Shown: piece by piece, positions 34,372 through 44,605 of the stretch
Layout of the letters: every line of letters begins with the position of its first letter
Position numbering within the stretch: position 1 is the stretch's first letter
From: Luteibacter jiangsuensis
GTDB taxonomy: Bacteria > Pseudomonadota > Gammaproteobacteria > Xanthomonadales > Rhodanobacteraceae
Direction of reading: 5' to 3'
Assembly: GCF_030812295.1 (NCBI RefSeq)
Contig: NZ_JAUSSK010000002.1
Coordinates: 948,501-1,012,500 of the forward strand
DNA: 64,000 nt
The notes under the pieces: model-generated
The model's input: only the letters and a program-made list of their open reading frames with translations
What the model was told of the DNA's origin: nothing
Database searches by the model: none
Position numbers and translations under genes: made by a program

Positions 34372-35155
34372 GCCGCTGTCGGTCGTCGTCACCACGTTCG
34401 ACAATGCGGCCACGATCGGCGGGTGCCTCGCCTCGGTGGCTTTTGCCGACGACATCGTCGTGCTCGATTCCGGTTCGACGGATGGAACCCGCGAGATCGC
34501 GGCCCGCCACGGTGCCCGTGTCCACGTGCAGCCGTTTGCCGGCTATAGCGCGCAGAAGCAGGCGGCGATCGATCTGGCCCGGCATCGATGGGTGTTGCTG
34601 CTCGATTCCGACGAGGCGATACCGGCGATGGCCGCGGAGCGCATCCGCGCCGCGCTCGACACGCCACAAGCCGCCGGTTACATGCTGCTCCGCCGCGAGT
34701 GGGTGTTCTGGCGTTGGCAACCGGAGCGTGCGCGGCTCAACCACTACGTGCGCCTGTTCGACCATACGCGGGCGCGCATGAGCGGCCACCAGGTGCATGA
34801 AAGCGTCGTCGTCGACGGGCCGGTGCAGCGGCTGGACGCGGTGATCGACCATCATGGCGAACGTGACATCGAAGGACGCGTCGACAAGGCCAACCGCTAT
34901 TCGTCGTTGCAGGTGCGCGACAGGCACACGCGGACGCCCCGTTTCCTGCGTACGCGGATGGTGTTCTATCCGGCGGTGGCATTCGCCCGTTACTACTTCT
35001 GGCGCGGTCATTGGCGTGGCGGCTGGGCTGGCTTCGTCGCGGCGCGCGTGCACGCGTTCTACGCGTTCCTGAAGTACGCCAAGCTTTACGAGCTGCGCCG
35101 GTCAGGCGGCCAGCGCGATAGCGGAACGGTCGAAACCGAACGCGGCGACGAGTAA
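34361..35155 (+). CDS. Family 2 glycosyltransferase (WaaE/KdtX-like)
   Basis: This 264-aa GT-A enzyme opens LSVVVTTFDNAATIGGCLASV. DDIVVLDSGSTDGT and WVLLLDSDEAIP carry the nucleotide-binding and DxD metal motifs, and LNHYVRLFDHTRARM is typical of WaaE-like LPS core glucosyltransferases. The ATG at 34361 has GGAGG seven nt upstream. Its 3' end overlaps convergent virK/ybjX by 54 bp. Confidence 0.9.
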   Translation: MPREPLSVVVTTFDNAATIGGCLASVAFADDIVVLDSGSTDGTREIAARHGARVHVQPFAGYSAQKQAAIDLARHRWVLLLDSDEAIPAMAAERIRAALDTPQAAGYMLLRREWVFWRWQPERARLNHYVRLFDHTRARMSGHQVHESVVVDGPVQRLDAVIDHHGERDIEGRVDKANRYSSLQVRDRHTRTPRFLRTRMVFYPAVAFARYYFWRGHWRGGWAGFVAARVHAFYAFLKYAKLYELRRSGGQRDSGTVETERGDE

Positions 35156-36016
35156 CTCGCAGGCTTCGCGGCGCAGGGCCTCGCGACGGCGGAACTCGCT
35201 ACGGCGTTTGCTTTCGATCTCCGATGCGCAACGCATGGGTTCGCGTGGAGGAAGCTCGTAGAAGCCGTCTTCACCGGCGACCCCGTCGGACTCGATCCAG
35301 AAGGCGTCGTAGTCGGCCTTTACCTTGTCCGGAATGCCAGCGAACACGTGGGCGGCGTTGCCGATGCCAAGCACGCGTTCGACCGCGTAGACGTCGGCCA
35401 GGGCACGGATCATCGACAGCAACAGGTTTTTCGGGCGCAGGCCATGGCATTGGCGCGTGAGTTCGCGCACGACGTCTCGCCCCGCGTTGTTCGCGGCGCC
35501 CTGCAGGCAGCCGACGACGATCGTGCGGCCTTCGTCGATGAAGGAGATCGTGGCATAGGAAATCTGCAGACCGTCCCCGTCGGTCAGTGAAAGGCTGAGT
35601 TCGCCTTCACGGCCGCGGCGCAACGGAGCTTTGACGATCAGTGAAAGCGGGCTGCCGTCGCGCAGCGTCACCCGTCCGGCCAGCACCTGGCGCTCGCGGT
35701 AGAGGGTGTGGAAGAACGGGCGTGGGAAACGCGCCAGCGCGAAGTCGTAGTGATCGCGAAGCGCCTTCAGGCGACGTTCCTTGCTCCACGCCTTGCTGAT
35801 GTAGCGATGCTGGTAGCGCTCTACCAGTACGCTGTCGACGGAGGACATGCCGGCCATCGGCGGTTTCTCGAGAAAGGCCAGCCATGCATCGTGCGCGCGC
35901 CACCGCGACACACAACGCAGCGCATAGGTGAGTACCGCACCGATGGCATGCGTGCGCGTGCTGTGCCATCCGGCACGGCCGCGTAGTGATCGCGCGAAAC
36001 GAAAGATCGACTGCAT
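35102..36016 (-). CDS. VirK/YbjX (DUF535) family protein
   Basis: This 304-aa DUF535 protein carries the core REGELSLSLTDGDGLQISYATISF and GRTIVVGCLQGA. VirK/YbjX proteins are linked to envelope stress and antimicrobial-peptide resistance in enterobacteria; the mechanism is unknown. The start at 36016 (MQSIFRF) is preferred to 36040, which lacks a ribosome site. Tail-to-tail overlap with the LPS GT2 gene could give antisense coupling. Confidence 0.82.
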   Translation of the reverse strand: MQSIFRFARSLRGRAGWHSTRTHAIGAVLTYALRCVSRWRAHDAWLAFLEKPPMAGMSSVDSVLVERYQHRYISKAWSKERRLKALRDHYDFALARFPRPFFHTLYRERQVLAGRVTLRDGSPLSLIVKAPLRRGREGELSLSLTDGDGLQISYATISFIDEGRTIVVGCLQGAANNAGRDVVRELTRQCHGLRPKNLLLSMIRALADVYAVERVLGIGNAAHVFAGIPDKVKADYDAFWIESDGVAGEDGFYELPPREPMRCASEIESKRRSEFRRREALRREACELLVAAFGFDRSAIALAA

Positions 36017-36228
36017 CGCAAAGGTCCGTCCAGTGGGCACGACGCACTTTCTACGCTGGCGTTTTTTCGCGAGGCTTTCGTTATTTCGGACGAAAGGTTC
36101 GTCGTTGTGCAGGCGTTATGCACCGCGAAAGATCAGGGAAAGCCCGATGAAAGATCGCGGCCTGCAAGGCCGTGCTTTGGGTGCCGGCTTCGCGCGCCAG
36201 CGTGCTTTCCACCAGAAAGGTAAGGGGC

Positions 36229-37155
36229 TCAGTAGATCTTCGGCTCGCCCGGCGGGCGTGTCTTGAAACGCTTGTGGACCCAGAGATATTGCTCGGGCGC
36301 TTCGCGCGCCATTTGTTCGATCTGCGCGTTTACCCGCGCCGTGTCGAAGGCGGCGTCCTTGCTGGGGAAATCTTCCAGGGGAGCGCCGAGGCGCATCGCG
36401 TAGCCGGCATCGCCGGGAAGACGGCGGTGGAAGAAGGGGATCACCAGCGCGCCGGACAGGCGGGCGAGGTGGTGCGTGGCGGTGATCGTCGCCGCCGGCA
36501 CACCGAAGAACGGAACGAAGACATTGTCCTTGCTGCGCATGTCCTGATCGGGCGCGTACCACAGCGTGCCGCCTGCCTTCAGGTACTTCACCGTGCCGCG
36601 GATATCGTCCTTTTCGAACATCGCATCGGCGTAGTGCAGGCGCGAACGAAGCACGGTGAATTCGAAGACGTCCGAATCCATGCGCCGGTACATGCCGGCG
36701 ATGCGGATGCGTTGGGAAACGAGGCGTGCGCACAATTCCAGATGCGAGAAATGGCCACCGACGAGCAGGACGCCGCGGCCGGCGCGCCGCGCCGCCTCCA
36801 GGTGTTCCAGTCCTTCCACCGTGACCGGTACCCGGGCGATGGCGCGGTCGGAACCCATCCAGCCGAGGGCGAACTCGGCCAGCATCATGCCGACGTCGCA
36901 CAGGTTGGCACGGACCAGCGCCTGTTGCGCGGCGCGGTCCAGTTCCGGGAAGCAGAGCGCGATATTGGTCGCCGCGATCCGCCGCCGCTCCGGGTTCAGG
37001 TGCAAGGCCAGGCGGCCCGCCAGCCGGCCCAGGCGCATCAGCAGGCGGAAGGGCAGGTGTGCGATCAGCCAGATGAAGGCCACGCCCAGCCACGCCGGCC
37101 AGTGGCGGGGCGTGAGCAGGCGGCGCGTGAGGTGGGGACGGGGCATACCGGGCAT
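36229..37155 (-). CDS. Lipid A biosynthesis lauroyl acyltransferase (LpxL/HtrB-type)
   Basis: This inner-membrane acyltransferase adds a secondary acyl chain to Kdo-lipid A. The 308-aa product has one N-terminal membrane helix and the catalytic HX4E motif (GGHFSHLE, His135-Glu140). GTLWYAPDQDM and FVPFFGVPAAT match the family. It is divergent from waaA (Kdo transferase) across 44 bp, a functional pairing because the acyltransferase uses the Kdo product. Confidence 0.92.
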   Translation of the reverse strand: MPGMPRPHLTRRLLTPRHWPAWLGVAFIWLIAHLPFRLLMRLGRLAGRLALHLNPERRRIAATNIALCFPELDRAAQQALVRANLCDVGMMLAEFALGWMGSDRAIARVPVTVEGLEHLEAARRAGRGVLLVGGHFSHLELCARLVSQRIRIAGMYRRMDSDVFEFTVLRSRLHYADAMFEKDDIRGTVKYLKAGGTLWYAPDQDMRSKDNVFVPFFGVPAATITATHHLARLSGALVIPFFHRRLPGDAGYAMRLGAPLEDFPSKDAAFDTARVNAQIEQMAREAPEQYLWVHKRFKTRPPGEPKIY

Positions 37156-37199
37156 GGCCGGTCATTGTAACGAATGGGGGCGGCTATACTGCCCGGTCG

Positions 37200-38492
37200 A
37201 TGGCAATACCAGGGATCCGCGTGCTGCTGCGCCTGCTCTACAACTTCGCCATGTACCTGTTTACGCCGCTGGTGATGCTCCGCCTGATGGCGCGCGGCAT
37301 GCGTTATGGCGACTACCACGTGCGCTGGCGCGAACGCTTCGGCCGCTTCCGTGAGCCACGGCTGGCCGGCTGCCTCTGGGTGCATGCGGTATCGGTGGGC
37401 GAGGTGAATGCGGCCGAGCCGCTGGTGAAGGCTCTGATGGAGGCCTACCCGCAGGCGCCGATGCTGGTGACCACGGTGACCCCGACCGGCTCGGAGCGTG
37501 TCCGCCAGCTCTTCGGCGACAGCGTGCACAGCGTCTACCTCCCTTACGATCTGCCGTTCGCCGTGAAGCGTTTCCTGCGCAGCACCCGGCCCCGGCTGGC
37601 GGTGATCGTGGAGACGGAGATCTGGCCGAACCTGTATTTCGCCTGCCGCCGCCACGGCATTCCGCTGCTGATCGCCAACGCGAGGCTTTCCGAGCGTTCG
37701 TTGCGTGGCTATGCGCGGATGAGTTCGCTGGTGAAGCGCGCCTTGCGTTGTGTCAGCCATATCGCCGCGCAATCGCGTACCGACGCGGCGCGATACCGCC
37801 TGTTGGGCGCCGAGCCCAGCCAGCTCACGGTCTGCGGCAACCTCAAGTTCGATATGCCCGTGCCGCAGGCGGCACTCGAGGCGGGAACGGCGATGCGGGA
37901 GGCGTGGGGTACCGGGCGTCCCGTGTGGATCGCCGCCAGCACGCACGAAGGCGAAGAGATGTGCGTGCTCGAAGCCCACCTCGACGTGATGCGCCGCCTG
38001 CCCGACGCCCTGTTGCTGATCGCGCCACGTCATCCCGAGCGCTTCAAGGCCGTGGAAGCGTCCGTGCGCAGCCTGGGTTTCCAGGTCGCCACGCGCAGCG
38101 GCGACGGCGTTCCCAGCCACACCACGCAGTGTTTCGTGATCGATTCGATGGGCGAGTTGCTGCGCTTCTTCGCTTCGGCCGACGTCGCCTTCGTGGGGGG
38201 AAGCCTGGTGTCGATCGGCGGCCACAACGTCCTGGAACCGGCGGCGCTGGGCAAGCCCGTGCTGGTCGGTCCGTACACGTTCAATTTCGAGGAAATCACC
38301 CAGGCCCTGCTCGACGAAGAGGGCGGGCAGCGGGTGAACGATGGCGACGAGCTCGGCGAACAGGTGTTGTCGCTGCTGCGAGATCCTGCCCGGCGACGGC
38401 ACATGGGCGAGGCTGCGCGTCATGTATTCGACAGCGAGCGGGGCTCGGTCGGCAAGGTGATGAAGTTGGTCGACAGTTTGCTGCAGGAATAA
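37200..38492 (+). CDS. waaA: 3-deoxy-D-manno-octulosonic acid (Kdo) transferase WaaA
   Basis: This GT-B enzyme (430 aa) transfers Kdo to lipid IVA. It has an N-terminal membrane anchor, WVHAVSVGEVNAAEPLVKAL (catalytic Glu region), LVTTVTPTGSERV, VETEIWPNLYFACRRHGIPLLIANARLSERS and SLVSIGGHNVLEPAALGKPVLVGPY. These are invariant in WaaA/KdtA. Divergent from the LpxL-type gene. Confidence 0.97.
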   Translation: MAIPGIRVLLRLLYNFAMYLFTPLVMLRLMARGMRYGDYHVRWRERFGRFREPRLAGCLWVHAVSVGEVNAAEPLVKALMEAYPQAPMLVTTVTPTGSERVRQLFGDSVHSVYLPYDLPFAVKRFLRSTRPRLAVIVETEIWPNLYFACRRHGIPLLIANARLSERSLRGYARMSSLVKRALRCVSHIAAQSRTDAARYRLLGAEPSQLTVCGNLKFDMPVPQAALEAGTAMREAWGTGRPVWIAASTHEGEEMCVLEAHLDVMRRLPDALLLIAPRHPERFKAVEASVRSLGFQVATRSGDGVPSHTTQCFVIDSMGELLRFFASADVAFVGGSLVSIGGHNVLEPAALGKPVLVGPYTFNFEEITQALLDEEGGQRVNDGDELGEQVLSLLRDPARRRHMGEAARHVFDSERGSVGKVMKLVDSLLQE

Positions 38493-38551
38493 CCGCGCCC
38501 GTCGTGTCTTCGACAGCGGGCGCGGCTTCGGCGATGGATCTGGCCGATACG

Positions 38552-38890
38552 TTACTGCAGGACCATGGCGCCTGGGCGCGAGAGATCAGCGACCGGGCGC
38601 GGCGGAACGTTGGGGCGTACCGGCTTGCACAGGACGGTGGCCTTCAGGAAATGCATGTTGGCCATCGAGCCCCAGCCACCGATGTAGTCGTAGCGCACGT
38701 TGGCGACAAAACCACCTTCCTCGTCGCACTTCTTGGGAGCCTCGACCATGACGTGGTCGTAGGCCTGCCGCTTGCTGCTGCCGTTATAGGTCAACTCGTA
38801 CTCGTACGGCTCGTAGGGATCGGATTCAGCGTTCGCGGTCGTCGCAAAGGAGGCAAGCGCGAGGGCGCCGATGAGGAACGGGGTTTTCAT
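38552..38890 (-). CDS. Small secreted protein of unknown function
   Basis: This 112-aa protein has a signal peptide (ALALASFATTANA, residues 9-21), so the mature product is about 91 aa. It has two cysteines (Cys55 and Cys88) that could form one disulphide, tyrosine-rich DPYEPYEYELTYNG at the mature N-terminus, and a proline-rich tail. I do not recognise the family. The ATG at 38890 follows AAGGAC at a good distance. It lies alone between waaA (convergent, 59 nt away) and a repeat region. Confidence 0.65.
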   Translation of the reverse strand: MKTPFLIGALALASFATTANAESDPYEPYEYELTYNGSSKRQAYDHVMVEAPKKCDEEGGFVANVRYDYIGGWGSMANMHFLKATVLCKPVRPNVPPRPVADLSRPGAMVLQ

Positions 38891-39234
38891 GATCGTCCTT
38901 GGTCGTTGTGATCGCCCGGACCGGGCTAGCGAATGATGTAGCCAGCACGGTGGCGCTGGTACAGGCGATAGCCCCAAGGCGCTGTAGTCCGATTCCGATA
39001 GGATGCCGAGGCAAAACAAGAAAGTTCGTCGCGAATGAACTTTTTGTCGGTGGGAGCCGACCCTGTCGGCACCGGCACCGGCACCGGCCGCTCGACCACG
39101 ACCGCGGTGGGCTGGAGGAGAAGGGCAAAGCCCGCAACGTGCCGCTGCCGCTCGCCGTGGTGCTTCCCATCCGGGTGAGGGGGGCGAAGCCGAGCCGAAT
39201 CGCGAAGTTGCCCCCCCGATCCTCCGCGAAGAAC
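38891..39234. repeat. Gene-free region with REP and extended repeat, copy 2
   Basis: This gap of 406 bp before the tolC 3' end holds the promoter side of the small secreted gene, a type A REP head and stem at 39050-39070, then a short GCACCG tandem, a GC-rich stretch, and the segment GGGGCGAAGCCGAGC ... TCCGCGAAGAACCAAA, which matches copy 1 near 22852-22902. As in copy 1, a terminator follows at once. No convincing gene is present. Confidence 0.55.
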
Positions 39235-39269
39235 CAAAAAAAAGCCCTCAGTTCATGAGGGCCCTTTTT
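39235..39269. terminator. Bidirectional intrinsic terminator downstream of tolC
   Basis: Stem GCCCTCA/TGAGGGC (39244-39262) flanked by A-run and T-run. On the minus strand the hairpin is followed by eight T, fitting tolC termination 28 nt after its stop. Confidence 0.85.
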
Positions 39270-39296
39270 CTTCTTTCCATCACGCGCCTGGCGAAG

Positions 39297-40697
39297 TTAC
39301 TGCAGCAGCGCGTTGATCGCCTCGAGGTCCTTCACATCCACCGTGCCCGCGGTCTGCTTGAGCAGCAGCTTGTCGAGGATGAACTGATGGCGGGCCTGCG
39401 AATAGTCGCTGAGTGCCTGGGTGAGGTTCTGCTGCGCGATCAGCACGTCGACGATGGTGCGCGTGCCGACCTCGAAGCCGGCCTGCGTGGCGTCGCGTGC
39501 GCTTTCGGACGACTCGACGGCGGCCTTGGTCGCCTCGACCTTGCTGATGCCGGCAACGACCGAGCGGTAGTAGTTCAGCGTGTCGCGCACGACCTGGCGG
39601 CGGGACGACTCCAGGGAATCCTGTGCCGCGTCACGCTGGTAGATCGACTGGCGCACGCGGGACTGGGTGGCGCCGCCGGAGAAGATCGGCACGCTGAGGG
39701 TCAGGCCCACGCTGGTCGCTCCACGGCCGTTACTGCTGGTGCCGAGCGTGCCCGCGGAGGACGCGGTACCGGCGTTCTGGGTCCACGCCGTGCTCTTGCT
39801 GTAGCCGACCGTCGCATCGAGCGTGGGCAGGTGCCCGGCGCGCGCGGACGAAATGCTGTGTTCGGCTGACTCGACGTTGTACTGCGAGGCGATGATGGTC
39901 GGGTTGCTCTTGACCGCCTCGGCCACCCAGGCTTTCGGATCGTTGGGCGACGGCGGGTCCATCGGCAGCTGCTCGCGCAGCTTCTTCAGGTTGTCGGCCG
40001 GCTTGCCGGTGATCTGGGTGAGCGCCTCGCGGGAATCCGCCAGCGTGTTCTCGGCGGTGATCACCGCGGCCACCGCGGTGTCGTGCTGGGCCTTGGCGTC
40101 CTGCACGTCGGTGATCGCGGAAAGGCCGACATCGAAGCGCTGCTGGGCCTGTTCGAGCTGACGGGCCAGCGCCTGCTCGTTCGCCTTGGCGAAGGTCAGG
40201 GCGTCGTCGTTGGTCAGCACCTGGAAATACGCGGTGGCGACACGGGTGGCGAGCTGCTGCAAGGCCGCCTCATAGGTGGCGTCCTGCGCCTCCGACGAGG
40301 AGCGCGCGGCCTTCAGGTCGGCGTACTTGCTGAAGTCGACCACGCTCTGGCTGATGGTGGCGCTCAGCTCACGGGTGCGGGTATGGCCCGCGTCGGAGGT
40401 GAGCACCGGGTTGCCGGCCCCATCGACCACCGGATTGCCGGCGGCATCGGTGACGATCGAGCGTGAGGGTCCGTTCGGGTCGCTCTGGTTAAGGCTGAGC
40501 TGGGCATTGATCTGCGGCAGCAACAGCGCCCGGGCCTGCGTCACGCCCTCGCCGGTGGCGAGACGGGTGGAGTCGGCCTGCGACAGCACCGGGTCGTTGG
40601 CCCGGGCCTGCCGGTAGGCGTCGAGCAAGTCTTCCGCATGGCTCGCGAACGGCATCGCGGCCAATGCCAGCGCGACGGTGAGCAGCTTCAAGCGCAT
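39297..40697 (-). CDS. tolC: TolC family outer-membrane efflux/secretion channel
   Basis: This 466-aa protein has a signal peptide (LALAAMPFASHA) and two TolC repeats. DLLDAYRQARANDPVL is the usual mature start, and FQVLTNDDALTFAKANEQALARQLEQAQQRFDVG and AGFEVGTRTIVDVLIAQQNL mark the periplasmic coiled helices of each half. It acts as the outer-membrane duct for type I secretion and RND pumps. It follows pcm by 35 nt in one transcription unit and ends in a strong terminator. Confidence 0.95.
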   Translation of the reverse strand: MRLKLLTVALALAAMPFASHAEDLLDAYRQARANDPVLSQADSTRLATGEGVTQARALLLPQINAQLSLNQSDPNGPSRSIVTDAAGNPVVDGAGNPVLTSDAGHTRTRELSATISQSVVDFSKYADLKAARSSSEAQDATYEAALQQLATRVATAYFQVLTNDDALTFAKANEQALARQLEQAQQRFDVGLSAITDVQDAKAQHDTAVAAVITAENTLADSREALTQITGKPADNLKKLREQLPMDPPSPNDPKAWVAEAVKSNPTIIASQYNVESAEHSISSARAGHLPTLDATVGYSKSTAWTQNAGTASSAGTLGTSSNGRGATSVGLTLSVPIFSGGATQSRVRQSIYQRDAAQDSLESSRRQVVRDTLNYYRSVVAGISKVEATKAAVESSESARDATQAGFEVGTRTIVDVLIAQQNLTQALSDYSQARHQFILDKLLLKQTAGTVDVKDLEAINALLQ

Positions 40698-40732
40698 GGT
40701 TTCGCCTCGTGGGTGATAGGGAATCTGGTGGG

Positions 40733-41392
40733 TCAGAGCACGAAGCGCTTCACCGGCGCGGCATGCGCCAGGTAGGGAAGGTCCGTTTCGAACAGCGACT
40801 CCTCGCGGAAGCGACCCTCACCCTCGTGGGTAAGCAGGACCGCCGTTTGCGCGGGTGAATCGCCGTGTACCACGAACATGCGCCCGCCAGGCTTCAGCCA
40901 GCGCACGAACTTCTCGGGCACCGTGTGCACGGCTCCCGTGACCACGACGGCGTCGAAAACGCCCGTGGGCTTGTAACCGTTGACGGCCTCGGCCGTCTCC
41001 AGCGAGACGTTCGTCACCGCCGCCGCTGCCAGACGCTGGCCCGCGGACTCGACGAAGTCGGCATGCATGTCGATGCTGGTGACCTTGCCGGCGAGACGGG
41101 CGAGGCAGGCGGTGAGGTAACCCGAACCGGTGCCGATCTCGAGGACCTCGTCGGTCTTGGTGAGCGCCAGGGCCTGGAGTACCCGGCCCTCGATCACCGG
41201 CTTCATCATCACCTCGCCGTGCCCAAGGGGCAGGGTGAGGTCGGCGAATGCCACGTTCCGGTGAGCCGGCGCGACGAAATCTTCGCGGCGCACGCTCTTC
41301 AGGGTCTCGAGGACGTCGGCGTCGAGGACTTCCCAGGGGCGAACCTGGTTCTCGACCATGTTCTGCCGCGCCTGCTCGAAATTCATCGCCAT
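40733..41392 (-). CDS. pcm: Protein-L-isoaspartate O-methyltransferase family protein
   Basis: This 219-aa SAM-dependent methyltransferase has the Pcm fold: ARQNMVENQVRPWEVLDADVLETL, REDFVAPAHRNVAFADLTLPLG, and the SAM-binding EVLEIGTGSGYLTACLA. It repairs or recognises isoaspartyl residues. The start is uncertain among ATGs at 41419, 41392 and 41386; 41392 is chosen as closest to family starts. A xanthomonad arrangement with tolC downstream is seen. Confidence 0.88.
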   Translation of the reverse strand: MAMNFEQARQNMVENQVRPWEVLDADVLETLKSVRREDFVAPAHRNVAFADLTLPLGHGEVMMKPVIEGRVLQALALTKTDEVLEIGTGSGYLTACLARLAGKVTSIDMHADFVESAGQRLAAAAVTNVSLETAEAVNGYKPTGVFDAVVVTGAVHTVPEKFVRWLKPGGRMFVVHGDSPAQTAVLLTHEGEGRFREESLFETDLPYLAHAAPVKRFVL

Positions 41393-41733
41393 GTGTTGGA
41401 TCCCGTACGAAAGCTGCAAAAAGATTCGGAAGGATAAGCGCTTAGCGCCCGTTTTCCCAATGTGTTAAGGCTGCGGTGCCGACGCCATCCGGCGAAGTGC
41501 CGGAAGTCACCGGACCGGCCTGACGGAAGTCATGGTCCACGCCATCGGCACGTGCGCTGGCGCCTGAACGGCCATCGACGCCCACCCTTGGCCGCCATGG
41601 GTAACCGCCCGAACGCCCCCACTTGTCATTCTAAGGTAGACGAGCGGTACGGCCAGCGTTTTTCCGGCCTGCTGGAAATAACTGAACCGCTGCGTATAAT
41701 AAAGTCATAATTTCTGTTTGTGAAGGTGCAGCC
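41393..41733. other. Gene-free divergent regulatory region between pcm-tolC and tetR
   Basis: 341 bp with no supportable gene. It must hold promoters for pcm-tolC (minus) and the TetR gene (plus). TATAAT at 41695-41700 with a weak CTGGAA 17 nt upstream is a good tetR -10 element, and the 50 bp before the tetR start is much more AT-rich than the surroundings. A TetR operator probably overlaps it, but I see no perfect palindrome. Confidence 0.5.
41695..41700 (+). promoter_or_regulatory. -10 element TATAAT of tetR
   Basis: A perfect consensus -10, 34 nt upstream of the TetR start; CTGGAA at 41672-41677 with a 17-nt spacer is a partial -35. Confidence 0.55.
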
Positions 41734-42399
41734 ATGAACGCCAGCCCGAAATTGAAGACCCAGGGTCCGGGGCGTCCGAAGGACATGGAGAAGCGCGCGG
41801 CCATCCTCGACGCGGCCAAATCGCTCTTCACCCATGGCGGCTTCGCGGGCACCAGCATGGATGCCGTCGCGGCTTCCGCCGGCGTATCCAAGCTCACCGT
41901 GTACAGCCATTTCGGCGACAAGGACAACCTCTTCCGCGAGGTCATCCGCGCACACGTCCAGGAGCGCCTGCCGGACGACCTGTTCGACTTCAATCCGGGT
42001 GCCGACATTCGCGTCACCCTGACCAACATCGCCAGCCGCCACGCGGCGATGGAAACCAACACGGAATCGGTGGGCACCTTCCGCGCGATCCTCTCCGACT
42101 GCCAGTCGGGCGGCAATCCGCGTTTCGGCCGCCTGGTATGGGAAGAGGGCCCGGCGCGCATGCACAAGTTGATGCAACGCCTGCTCGAAGGCGCCGCTTC
42201 GCGCGGCCAGCTGGACATTCCCGACGTATCGCGCGCCACCACCCAGTTCCTCGCCCTGCTCAAGGGTGACCTGCTGATCCGCCGCCTGTTCGGTTGCGAA
42301 GACTGCGCCGTGCAGTTCGCTGAGGAGGTCAGGTCCAACGCCCTGGCCGCGGTGGACATGTTCATGCGCGCGTATTCGCCGCGCCACGTGAGCGTCTGA
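41734..42399 (+). CDS. TetR/AcrR family transcriptional regulator
   Basis: This 221-aa regulator has an N-terminal TetR HTH (RAAILDAAKSLFTHGGFAGTSMDAVAASAGVSKLTVYSHFGDK, about residues 21-65) and a helical ligand domain. It diverges from pcm-tolC, so control of the TolC channel or of a pump is the obvious hypothesis. CEDC near the C-terminus gives two close cysteines that might respond to redox or metals; this is speculative. Confidence 0.92.
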   Translation: MNASPKLKTQGPGRPKDMEKRAAILDAAKSLFTHGGFAGTSMDAVAASAGVSKLTVYSHFGDKDNLFREVIRAHVQERLPDDLFDFNPGADIRVTLTNIASRHAAMETNTESVGTFRAILSDCQSGGNPRFGRLVWEEGPARMHKLMQRLLEGAASRGQLDIPDVSRATTQFLALLKGDLLIRRLFGCEDCAVQFAEEVRSNALAAVDMFMRAYSPRHVSV

Positions 42400-42437
42400 C
42401 GCTCGCTTCCTGGCCCGCTTCGTGGTTGAATCCCCGG

Positions 42438-42522
42438 CGAAGCGGGGGTGCCCATGCGATACGCGCGGGCTGAGAGAGTCCCTTCGAACCTGATCCGGTC
42501 CGTACCGGCGTAGGAAGCTTCG
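42438..42522 (+). promoter_or_regulatory. TPP (THI-box) riboswitch controlling thiC
   Basis: The element is nearly canonical: GGGGTGCCC, then GGGCTGAGA, CCTTCGAACCTGATC, CCGGTCCGTACCGGCGTAGG. The closing P1 helix is perfect, CGAAGC (42438-42443) with GCTTCG (42517-42522). It ends 89 nt before the thiC start. Thiamine pyrophosphate binding should lower thiC expression. Confidence 0.96.
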
Positions 42523-42566
42523 TCCACGGTCGACATGCGTGCCCAGGCACGCGTCGTGCCTCGTGA

Positions 42567-44483
<1,917 letters not shown>

Positions 44484-44605
44484 GTGCCGGCGCTCTGGTG
44501 GGAGCCCAGGGAGGCAGGCAATGGCCGACGGCAAGCGTGCCCGCGAGCACATCGACCATGACGCGGTAAGCTAGGCGCCCACGTTCGCGACGATAAGGAT
44601 GACCC

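Noticed and set aside
38826..39237. Overlapping minus-strand frames between tolC and the small secreted gene
   Set aside because: They read through the repeat module and REP; no start signals and frame-to-frame similarity is explained by repeat DNA.
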